64,000 nt of DNA. It comes from Antedon bifida (lineage: Eukaryota; Echinodermata; Crinoidea; Comatulida; Antedonidae). The first letter of the stretch is position 1. The number at the start of each line of letters is the position of its first letter. Both the position numbers and the translations under genes were made by a program. The stretch spans positions 31,805,409-31,869,408 of the forward strand of contig OY727093.1 in NCBI GenBank assembly GCA_963402885.1, given 5' to 3'. The notes beneath the pieces were generated by a model, which was given only the letters and a program-made list of their open reading frames with translations, did not search any database and was not told where the DNA came from. Positions 11,483 through 22,500 of this stretch are shown here, one piece after another.

Positions 11483-12239
11483 GACTGTTACGGTATATTG
11501 TATTTTATAAACTGCCTGGTTTTTTTTTTGTCAAAAAGCCTGGATTGTAAATGGTTGAATGATTTTATCAATTTTATCAATGTATTTACTGTCGCCCTCT
11601 GCTTATACCTTCATAAAAGTTTACTTTTCCACCTACTTTTAACGTTGAAATGCGCGTACCCCTAAAAATCAAACACAAACCAGATGATAAGTTGCTCTAG
11701 ATCTAGTATAGTATTTCTTTATCGTAGCAAGGCAATCCAACAGGGTGCTGTCGAGCGCCGGTGATCAAAGGGTTTATCTGTGGCTGCGACACGATCAGTT
11801 CCACGCCCCTTAACAGACACCGCGCGTTGCGGAGAATTATGTACACACAGTACCTGTTAGTATTTGTCGCAGCCAGACATAAGATCAAAGACTGTTACGA
11901 GTTCCTATCTTGGCAATGTGAGCTCAGTGTCCTGTTGTTTTATTGCATTTATTATAGCGATGCATCCAACCATCATCTTGATTACAACATTAATTCGGAT
12001 TATAATTATTTTAAGTAAGGGAATAAACTCGCCCGCATTATTTTTTTCCTATTAAGTTAAGGCAAAATAAGGAATAATGCAAGATACAAATTGTTTTCAA
12101 TGATAAATAATTACAAGATGATTACAGACCTATAGGATATACTTCCTAAATATAACTGGACTTATCGGTACCCCTTTAAATAATAATAATAATCTCTTTC
12201 AAGTCAGTAGTACAAAAACATAGATGGGCATCGAAACAA
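11483..12239. other. Intergenic, no gene recognised
   Basis: AT-rich sequence. The segment 11700-11890 (GTGCTGTCGAGCGCCGGTGA and neighbours) has a more even base composition and overlapping small open frames on both strands, but no recognisable protein domain. Possibly an unidentified repeat. Confidence 0.3.
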
Positions 12240-12312
12240 GGGCTCCGTTTTCTTTGAAGTCTATACCACTCGACCAAACACTTAGCTTAGCGCAACGCGA
12301 GGTATTTGATCT

Positions 12313-12982
12313 ATGTCCATGCTTAGCGTTCCCTATAATGGCATAATGCGTTTATGCACAAATTCTGAATTGCTTGAGCATTCACCACCATTATTTGCTA
12401 GTCTTAACAACTTAACTGTGTATGATATTCATAAGTTATCAAAAGGTGTTTTCATGTACAAATTTAAGAATAACTTATTACCAGCTAACTTTTCTAATTA
12501 TTTTGTTAGAGTAAACTCAGTTCATAATTATGGCATCAGGTCCTTTGATACTTATCGTCCTTATAATTTTGTTACCGATATGGGTAGAAACACTATCAGA
12601 GGACATGGTCCAATTTGGAACAGTATTGATGCTTCTATTCGTAATTCATCATCTGTCAAAGTATTTAAAAAGTTGTATAAAAATAACTTGTTCTTAACTT
12701 ATCAATGAGTGTTACAAATATGTTTACATTTACATTGTTCTTTTGCTTCTTTTGGTTTTATCGCACTATCTTTGAGTTCATATGCCAACATGTTTAGCTA
12801 GTATTGTCTCGTCCTGTGCTTCAATTATGTTTGTATCATGTATTAATTATTTTGTTAAGGTGGCCAAACACTGTACAAGTTTTGCTCTTTTTTGGTCATC
12901 CTTCCATTTTTTATGCATATATTCATTTACACTATGTTTTATATTGGAAAATAAAAACTGAAACTGAACTGAAAACTAATAT
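12313..12982 (+). mobile_element. LINE ORF2 C-terminal fragment and 3' UTR
   Basis: The open frame 12313-12708 (131 aa) has the C-terminal LINE pattern: VYDIHKLSKGVFMYKFKNNL, then GPIWNSIDASIRNSSSVKVF and KKLYKNN. No reverse transcriptase core is present, so the copy is strongly 5' truncated. The 3' UTR ends with AAAATAAAAACTGAAACTGA near 12975. Not a host gene. Confidence 0.65.
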
Positions 12983-13331
12983 ACCATTCATTTTTAATCT
13001 CATGAATTATGATTTCTACTATAGCCCGAGAGAATTCTGCCACCCTCCCATTTTTCATTTCATTTCATTTCAAAAGACATTTATTTTCCTCCATAGCAAT
13101 ACAGTACAAAATAATAAACAAAAATGGTAAGGAATATAAAAAATGAAATAGATGTTTGTTGGATAAAACAACAGAAAAGTGAATTTAAGAAAATTGGCTA
13201 TGGAGGAAGGCATAATCCCGAGAAGATGAGGAAATCTTGTGCTGGGTATGCCTATGCAAATAAAATGGATAATTGAATAAGAGTGGAAATAAAGAGAAAC
13301 AAACAAGACAAAAAAACGCACAGAAAAGGAA

Positions 13332-13402
13332 AAATAAAAAATAAATAAATTAATTAATTAATTAAAAAAAAATAAATAAAATAAATAAATAAATAAATAA
13401 AT
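13332..13402. repeat. AAAT/AATT simple repeat
   Basis: Runs of AAAT, AATT and AAATA units, on the plus strand, inside the 3' UTR of the minus-strand LINE. Confidence 0.85.
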
Positions 13403-13513
13403 TGATAAAAAATAGATCAATCAAATTGTAGAATCAGAAAATAAAACTCAAAAACCACAGTAGATCAATGTTCAGCAGCATAAATCAAATTGCGACATTC
13501 GATTGTTGTCTTT

Positions 13514-14884
13514 TTAATACTTTAACATTAGGTGTTGTTTTAATTTTTTGGAAAATAAAGAAATTGAAACAGCATTTGTAATTGGGGGTGGTAAACTGTT
13601 CATCATTGATGGACCGGAGTATCTAATACTGTTTTGAAAATAATTGGTGTTGTGGATAGGTATGTGTATATTAGTTCTAGAACGTGTAGGGTAATTGTGA
13701 ATAGAAAAATTCGGAATAAACATATTGTTTAAATGATTTGGAGAAGTGGAATGCAGGGCGGAGAATACAAATTTGCCTTGTTGCATTATGTTTATATCAA
13801 TGAGTTTGAGGAGATTAAGTTTGGAAAATAAATGGGAAGAATGGGACCGCGGTGGAGCGCCAGATATAATCCTGATAGCCTTCTTTTGTATAATTTGCAG
13901 TTTACTGAGGTTGGATACGTAAGTATTGGCCCAGACAATGTTACAGTAGCTCAAATAGGGAAGAATGAGGGAGCAGTAAAGGGTTCGAAGAATATTAAGG
14001 GGTACAAATGAGGATAACCTAGAAATGATACCAACGCTTTTGGAAGTTTTATTCTCTACTTCTTTAATATGATTTTTCCATGTTAGATTGCTGTCCATAA
14101 CTACACCTAAAAACTTAGCTGATTGAACACAAGGTATATCATGGTTGTCAATGGTAATTCTGTTGGCTGATAAGTCAATAGATTTTAATAGTTGTGGGGT
14201 CCCAAAGAGGATGAAGCTACATTTTTTATGATTAAGAGAAAGTTTATTAGCTGCAAAATATTGGGACAAATTTATCAAATTGGAGTTGACTGTATTGAAT
14301 AAGGATTGGACATTTTTGTTAGAATAAAGAACAGTAGTGTCGTCAGCATAAAGGAAAAAATTAAGGAGCTTTGAAGAGAAGTGAATATCATTGATGTATA
14401 GAATAAATAAGAGGGGGCCAAGTAGAGATCCTTGAGGGACGCCGCATGTGATAGGACTAAAAGTGGATATGGAGTGAGAGTATTTGGTACATTGGGCACG
14501 ATTGGAGAGGTAACTATTTAAGAGATTAATTGCAGATCCACGGATTCCATAGTGAGATAATTTGTGTAGAAGAATACTGTGGTCAATAGTATCAAAAGCC
14601 TTGGAAAGGTCTATGAAAATGCCGATTGCAAGATGGCGGTTTTCGAAAGCGTCTATAATTTTATTTGTCAGGTCGATGAGAGCCATTGACGTGTTGTGTC
14701 CCTTTCTGAAACCGTATTGTCTGTTGAAAAGTATGTTGAATTTGGTAATAAATGAAAATATTCGGTCATAAATTACTCTTTCCAGGGCTTTTGAAAAAAT
14801 GGATAGAATGGAGATGGGTCGATAATTAGAAAGATCAGATTTTGGACCAGATTTGTAAATAGGGGTAACGCGCGCTAGCTTCAT
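13514..14884 (-). CDS. Non-LTR reverse transcriptase (LINE ORF2, partial)
   Basis: 456 uninterrupted codons. RT motifs in order: LARVTPIYKSGPKSDLSNYR and PISIL near the start, YGFRKGHNTSMALIDL around residues 57-72, FIDLSKAFDTIDH around 89-101, CGVPQGSLLGPLLF around 145-158, and the catalytic YADD in FFLYADDTTVL around 178-188. After these comes the thumb and C-terminal region with LPYLSYCNIVWA. The endonuclease domain and the ORF2 start are absent, so the frame opens in mid-protein and this copy cannot mobilise itself. The lack of stops suggests a fairly recent insertion. It lies outside any host gene. Family assignment is to the CR1/L2/Jockey superfamily only. Confidence 0.88.
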   Translation of the reverse strand: MKLARVTPIYKSGPKSDLSNYRPISILSIFSKALERVIYDRIFSFITKFNILFNRQYGFRKGHNTSMALIDLTNKIIDAFENRHLAIGIFIDLSKAFDTIDHSILLHKLSHYGIRGSAINLLNSYLSNRAQCTKYSHSISTFSPITCGVPQGSLLGPLLFILYINDIHFSSKLLNFFLYADDTTVLYSNKNVQSLFNTVNSNLINLSQYFAANKLSLNHKKCSFILFGTPQLLKSIDLSANRITIDNHDIPCVQSAKFLGVVMDSNLTWKNHIKEVENKTSKSVGIISRLSSFVPLNILRTLYCSLILPYLSYCNIVWANTYVSNLSKLQIIQKKAIRIISGAPPRSHSSHLFSKLNLLKLIDINIMQQGKFVFSALHSTSPNHLNNMFIPNFSIHNYPTRSRTNIHIPIHNTNYFQNSIRYSGPSMMNSLPPPITNAVSISLFSKKLKQHLMLKY

Positions 14885-14885
14885 C

Positions 14886-16584
14886 CTCTCATGGTCTCAT
14901 GGTCTCTTGTAGCAGCCACATCCCCCTATTTCATAGTGAAAGTGATATCGCATATTTAAATATGGAACAAAACGTGTGGTAGAATAGAAAATACAAACAA
15001 CACAGTTTTCATTTAATATTTATTTAAATCTTTCAAAAAACATTCAATCCATCCATTCAATAAATAACACGATGTGTTCACAAACACGATCCGTCAATAT
15101 CCATTTCAACACACTCTGCAGGTAAACTCTGTCTATATATCTCTCTCTATACACGTAAAAACTTTAGATCAACCGATGGATAAATGATGCCTCACATCAT
15201 GAAAATAATTGTTCTTATCCATGATATTGATGGAGAAAAAAAAATCTATCATCAGAAAATCGTTCAACCCAATATAATATTGAACATAGTTTTTTATATA
15301 CAGGTCTCAATTTCTTAACTAAAAATGAACAAAAGAATTTGGCTAAACATTAACATTGTTGCTATTGTAATACAATTATAATTCAGGTGATTCAAGCCGT
15401 TTTCGCAGGTCATGTCCTGCCAATATCAAATTTATGTTTATTTCGATTTCTATTTTGACATGCAACTTTCTTCACATTGAAACAATTTTATTGTTATTAT
15501 AGATAGGTAATTAGTTTAAAGCTCTGTCTACACTATCAAACTAGTTTGACAAAAAAGTGTGATTTGCTCCAATATGGTAGTGATATGCCAAAATATGTTA
15601 GTGATATGACATCATCATATCCATATATGGACACATCACATCGTTGTGTCACATAAAGTTTGATAATGTAGACAGCTTAAATGTCACTTGGTTTCTACAA
15701 TTATTTAATAGCTATAAATCATGTACATAATCCTATAGATTATAATTAGCATGATGGGACCAACAGACTGGCACACTTAATAACAGCATGTGCAAATATA
15801 AACTGAAATAAACAAATTTAACATTTTGTACTTTTAGTTTTGCAATGTTTAAATTAATTACTGTTAAATGTAAAACATTGATAATACAATTTAGTTATTA
15901 ATATATTATGCTAAATTCAATGACACAGTGTGTCCACATTTACAATGGGAAAAACCCACTAATATCGTAAATACTTTAATTTTATTATCCTTACTATAAA
16001 GTTTTATTATGTTTTTTCTGTGACTATATTTCTATAACAATGTATTGTAAGCAATAACTCAGTAAGCCTACTTTAATAATGTTTTATATTGAGTGACATA
16101 ATAGTATGAATCATATTAACATGAAGAAACAACATTATTTTTATGAACTAACATTTTCTTATTTATGTACAGCTATCTTTGTAATTAACATAATTCAGGG
16201 CGTGGTTAATATTTGAACCACCAGTACCATGAAATAAATCATCCGCCTGGTTAGGACCACCTGTGTTTTAAGTATAAACATAATCTTTTACGATGTTTAT
16301 TATTACCAGTAATACTACAGTAAAAGATGTTTGTGAAATTAAGAGATTGTAAAATATAGTGTTTGTTACGTAACTGACAAGTAGGTGAAATATGTATGGG
16401 CAAAAGTTAATGAAAAGAAACAAGTAAATAATAATCATTAAAATCAATGAAAGCATGTTCAACTTATTATGTACTGTACAAAGCAATAGTTTATTATATG
16501 TACGGGAATAATATCTAGACAAAAGCTTTCAGTTAATCTAGATAATATCTAATATATAGATAATATCTAGATAAAGGCTTTAAG
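14886..16584. other. Intergenic between LINE and TAX1BP1-like gene
   Basis: Holds one MITE (15516-15680). The rest is AT-rich with no convincing gene. The 3' UTR of the TAX1BP1-like gene should lie just left of 16585, but its end was not defined. Confidence 0.5.
15516..15680. mobile_element. MITE family 1, copy 1
   Basis: Starts TTAAAGCTCTGTCTACACTA and ends TTTGATAATGTAGACAGCTT, the inverted termini of the family. The interior has ATATGGTAGTGATATG-type units and a palindrome around CATATATGG. Confidence 0.85.
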
Positions 16585-19500
16585 TTAATCTCGAAAGTGC
16601 TGTTGTACATGCGCCTCAAATTCTTCCTGACTTTTCTCTGGCGTGCAGGTAAATTCACACATAGGACACTGCTTTCCAGCGTGCGACGTGACGTGGTCAA
16701 TAAAATATTGGGGTGGAGTAGATGGTGGGAACACCAACTGACACTCGGGACATCTTATTTGAGGCTCGACTGGAAACTCTGGAGCATCATGGAACTCTAC
16801 AGCCACATCTTCCCTATAAATATATTTAATGAAACATTAATTCTTAAGCTCTGTCAAACTAGTCAAAAAAGTGTGATGTGCCCAAATATGGTAGTGATAT
16901 GACATCATCATGTCCATATATGGGGACATCACATTTTTTTGTCACATAAAGTTTGATAGTGTAGACAAGGCCTTAATTTGTTTTTCTTTATTACTCTTTT
17001 GATTCTAATTATTTTGTACATTATTACATTAAATAAATAATACATTATTTTATTTTGTTTATCTTTATAAATTATATTTATTTTAATTGTTGCATGTTTA
17101 TGTTTTGTCATATTGTATTTTTGTGAGGGTCCCTATCGACTGGATGGACCACACTCGTAGAATATTGTTAAAATAAATAAATTGAAAGGAAGGTCTATCA
17201 GTCTTTTGTAGACGTCACATATCTATCAGGTTTAAGTATCTATAAAGGTTTGTGAAATATTACAAATTAGGATTTTCAAAGGCGCCTTGAGCAGTTGGGT
17301 GGATATGTGCGCTTAAAGGGTGGTTCCGGGTTTAAAATGAATAGTAAAAAATGTAAAATATATTTGTTTGTCTCTTGAACGGTAAAAGTTTCAATTTATA
17401 TAAGCGCCCAGTGAAGCAGAACGAAGGCTGTGAAATGAGGCCAGATTACAAGTGCAGCTACGGCGATATGACACTGTGTTACAGAATAGGAAATTCGTGA
17501 AATGGTCAATCTTCCGACGACTCGTTATCATTAACCATATCAATTACTTTTGTAAAATTATACTTATCTGATGTAATTTTAGTCGGTCTTCCCATTTATG
17601 AAGTCAATTTTCTATGAAAATTTATCAAAACAGTGAAAACTTAGATATGTTTGCACTTTACGTTTGCCGATTTTCGCACTGACTTAGGGAAAGCCTTCAA
17701 AATCAATGAAGCGTAACGTATACATTCCTGAGCGAGGAGAGCGAGACGACGATACACGTGCTCTCTCTGCCCATGCCTGGCATCGTCACGTGATAAGCAG
17801 ATACAGTATACAATACCAAACTGGTCGGGTCGAGTATACCCCGTCTATAATCACAACATGAACGATGTACAGTATTTGATTGAAGGTCGACTCGACCTAC
17901 CGGAATGGTATAGATAATATAGCTCGAATGAGAGAGTTGGAATATTTGTAAACATAAGTATTGCTAATTTTAACAAGTGTAGCCTATAGTAAAAGGCCTG
18001 GTAGTATCAATTCGCATAGGGTCTACTACACTAGCTAGCTCAATTTTTAACTGGGCCGGATCGGCCAGGTCTCCTTCCTACTACCTGGTCTACTTGCTTG
18101 ATGCAGTATCCGCTTTTTTGGAGAGTAAACTAGGCCTATTTTAGGCCTACTTAGACGATCGGGACACCATAGGCATACGTGCGGACGGCGATCGGACCTT
18201 GTTTTGCCTCAATATTTACAGCCGATTTTGTAGAACGTTTTAGGTTTAGATTGTTTAGGAGTTTGGTTGATAGGATGGGTTTGGATCCACTGAGTTTTGT
18301 TATTTATGGGCCAATCGTTTAGTAGTACTAGTAGGCTAGCTAGGCCCATGATGGGCCCCAATGTAAAACGTAGGGTAGCCATCGTGGCATGGAATCCCTA
18401 GTCAGAATGGCTCTCACCCATGACAAAAAATAATTTAGGCTAGGCCTAGCCTAGTACTTGAAGCCGATAATACGATCTGTACTATTCGAGGTATAAAAAT
18501 AGTATAACTGTATACAATCTATATATAATCTGTACTAAATTTTGTATTTCATTAAATGTCAAATAAATATATGCTACTACTGTTATTATTACACTTTAGG
18601 CCTAGCTTAGAAAATCTACAAAAAATGTATTTCACAATGATCGGGTGGTTGTCGTTTGACAGGGGAGAGGGATGTAAATTAGTTGACAAACACACTGTAC
18701 ATGACGTCGCGAGTTTGGAATCCACTGATGACGTGATTTTGTGAATATCTCATGAATATTAATGAGCTTCCCTAAGCTGCTAAAAAACAGACTTTCCATG
18801 AATTTACCCTAAAATGTATATGAAATTTAATTTTTTAAATTTCTCGTTATTACTTCTTCATTCTGACATGTCTATATTGTTATAATATTTTTTATTTAAT
18901 AAATAAACGATATTTAAAAGCAATTTTAAACCCAGAATCCCCCTTTAATAAATCTTATTACAGTGTTATTATTATAAAACCTACAATATCAAAATTAATT
19001 TTTGTTTCTGTTCCACAAATAAAATGAACCAGATTAAAACAACTATCAGTGAATAGTCGGTAAATTGTAATTTTTAAAATCTTTTGTAATTTAATAAGAA
19101 AAAAAAAATCCTACTTGTCATCATCTTGGGTAGAGCTGTTAGGAGCAACAGCAGCAGCAGGGGATGGAATTGCATTAGCTAGATTCACTTGCACTGGATC
19201 CAGCTCATCAATAGCAACAGTGGTTTTCTGTATGACATTCTTCATTGCAGCAATCTTTGCTCCTTGAGTCATCACAGGCTCCAATGGTTCTGGTAGGTTC
19301 ATTGTTGCTGGCGGATTCCTTGGCGGTAAAAGAGATACTTCCTCGGATCCACCGACATCTAAGTTGTTGGCTTCTCTCTTGGGTTGAAAGACAACAACAT
19401 GTTTTGGACGTGGGGTATAGGGATTGTCATACACTTGGTCCGTTGTATCTTTAGCATATGGATTCACGTAGATACTTGGTTTTCTTCTTACTGGATCTTC

Positions 19501-22500
19501 TTGTGTTGCTGCTGAACTACTGCAATGGTTTGCAGCTTGGTTTGCAGCTTGGTTCGCAGCCTTCAAAGCCTCAACTTCTACCTTCAGTTGTTGGATCATA
19601 AACTGATAAAAAAACGGTTTTATTTATTATTTATTTTATGTTTTTAGGGAAAAACCAAGGTTTACCAATAGTAAATTGATTTACAGATAGCACTCGATTC
19701 CCAGTGCTGTATCTCCACATACTATCTATTTCCGAAGTATCAAAGGAATATTTGGTAATACAGCATCTCATTTACATCACATGCATTATTATTATTATTA
19801 TCATTTTTTTAAATTATTTCCTTTATATATCATCTTTAAATGTATATATCTACCTATATGTATGTGTGTATTGTTATTATTATGTTCTATTGGTTAAATA
19901 AATGTTACCAAATCAAAATCAAATAATGACAGTGATCTTACCTCTTTTTCTTGGTAAAGCCTGTCAAAATCTTTCTTCATTGCCTCCTTTACTTGTGTTT
20001 CATCCATCAATCGGTTGTGAAGATCTTTCATCTGGTTACTAAACATTGAGCACTGTTCTTCATTTCTTATCTTCTCTTCCTGTGAATCAAAGAAAAACAT
20101 TTCATAACAGGGTTAATTGCATTCAAGAAGATGGTTTATATATAACTGTTATTCAAGATTCAAGAAATTTTATTGGTCCACTTTAATTCATTTTGCTTGG
20201 CATAATTAAGACAACAAAGAAAAATACATCACAATGCAATGTTAAAATACTATTAATAATGTAGATTGTAAAAATGTCATAGGCCACGTAAAATACTGTT
20301 AAAAACGATTTAACAATTAAATTATGGCACTACTAGGTTATTTAAATTATAGACAAACAATTGTAATCAGCAAGTGTGTTTCGATGTTAAGTTTTTTTTT
20401 TATGTACATGTAATTCTAAAAGTAGAGTTAACTATCCCAACAGATTGAACGTTTGTTTGTATTTTAGATATGGTAGTGTAAAATAATTCAAGCTGTACCA
20501 TTTAGTAGTACAAATTCTGAGAGTGCTTGGTTTTGCGTTTGGAGGCAATTTCCTGAATGACCGAATGATCGTAATCAAAACGGTACTGGGTTTGGTCTAT
20601 GTTGTTTATGGAGTGAGTGCAGAATCTGTTTGGGCTTTAGCCTATTCTCACTCCTGTTTAAAATATTATTATTATTATCAAACATGTTACGCACCTGATA
20701 TAACTTTTTATACTTTTTGATTTTATTATCACGTTTGGTTAGTTCTTCTTCCATTGTGTGTAGTTGTTGTTTAACTTCATTAATATCAAATGTATTATCT
20801 CTGTCAGGCTGTTTATCTGGTAGGTCTTTCAGTGCAACAGCAGGTATACCAGATTGAGTGCCTTTGTCTACTGCCCCTTCACAAGCCTGCTGTAGCATTG
20901 TGCTTGCTTCTTCTGTTGATTATCAATATGGAATAGTAAGAAGAGAAAATAAACATTTGCCATTCAAGACATACAGAGAACTCTTCATGTATATAATATT
21001 GCCAATCGCCACCATCATGTTGGCAATCACAACCATATGGACATGATATCACTACCATATTTGGACATATCACTACCATATTTGGGCACATCACACAAGT
21101 TTGATTTAAGATAACTTACTCCTGACAGCCTCGTCTGTCTCGTCCTCCTTCTGTTGCCTCTTGTCAACTTTGTTAAGTTTTCTCTGTAATTGATGACATT
21201 CTAAAAACTTGCTTTTGTACTCCTCTGCTGCCATTCCAAGACGCGTCTTGTAGTCATTTCTTTCTTGAATCAAATCGGTTTTCTCTTGCTCAATGGCAAT
21301 CTAACAAAAATAATGTAATAATAATTTCACAAAACTGTACATCAACATTTAAAATATTATTTATTTTATGTTGAGAATGACCATATTAAGGCAAAAACTG
21401 GGTGTAATGTTTGTTTATTGATTTTCCACAAATAATACATATATATTCTTAATAAATCATTAATTATTTATAAATGTGGATGATGGTCAAAATAAGTCTA
21501 GAAATAGACTTTAAGCAGAGACAACCATTAACTAAATAGAAAAAACATTACAATGAAAATACTGTACAATAAATATAAAAATAAATACATAAATATAGGG
21601 GAAAAAAAAGGTAGAGTGGTCAATATGGTCGATAATGATGAATAAAATATATCATACCAATTTCTTCTCTAGTTCAACTTTTTCTTTGAACAGCTGATCA
21701 TAAAAAATTTGTCTCCTCTTTAGCTTAGCTGTGATATCATCTAGAGCCACCCTCAATGCCTCTGACGGCCCTCCTACCACCGTGTCTTTCACATTCTTCT
21801 GTAGTTTTTCATGATCCTAAATAGAATCCATACATTATCTATTATTATATAACACCTAAGTAAATTCCTGTCATTTGATTGGACGATTGTGGGTCACATG
21901 GCGTGCAATATAGTTATTATTTGTATACTAATAATCAATTGATACATTCTCTTTTGCTATGGATATATGTCATTATGGTGTTCCAAAAAAAAGATGAATG
22001 AATGGATGTACTGACAAACTAATAAATTAAAATCAATATATTTTATCGGGAGATTAACAGAAACACGCTAGCCATCTTGGTGCGCCCTCTATGTTGTATA
22101 TCTCAAGTCATGAAAGTGTATATTAGTATTATTACCAGAATGCAACATTTCTTTCTCTGTTGAAATTCAATTTTAATAAGTATAAAGTTCTGTTTACATT
22201 AGCAAATATTATGTGACAAAAAATGTGGTGTGCCCATATATGGACATAATGATGCCATATCACTACTTATTTGGTACATCACACTTTTTTGTCATAACAA
22301 GGTTGATAATGTAGACAGAGCTTTAATCATTTGAGAAATGTGAATATGCAAGAAAAATAAAACTTATTGAAACTTTTTTTTTATAGATAAGAATGAGGGT
22401 AAGAACATTTATATATTTAATTATGTAAAAAGTAAATACAAAATGAGAGACGTTTTAAGGAAATAAAAGAGAAAGGTTAAATGTTTGTTACCTTGGCTAA

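Larger units (their letters stand above)
13053..14885 (-). mobile_element. 5'-truncated LINE with intact RT region
   Basis: The minus-strand element starts abruptly near 14885 and ends in (TGAAA)n at about 13053-13071. It contains the RT frame at 13514-14884 and a 3' UTR that includes an (AAAT)n run at 13332-13402. The missing 5' end and the simple-repeat tail are typical of target-primed LINE insertion, CR1/L2/Jockey-like. Confidence 0.8.

Noticed and set aside
11703-12055. Overlapping small frames on both strands
   Set aside because: No domain and no splice context. Possibly an unidentified repeat.
16268-16522. Minus-strand 84-codon hydrophobic frame
   Set aside because: AT-rich, low-complexity leucine/isoleucine/phenylalanine composition expected by chance; no partner exon.
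19111-19602. Terminal exon of the TAX1BP1-like gene at the TAG
   Set aside because: As the only ending it would omit the zinc-finger exon at 16585-16813, which fits in phase through the GTAGGA donor. Kept as a possible retained-intron isoform instead.
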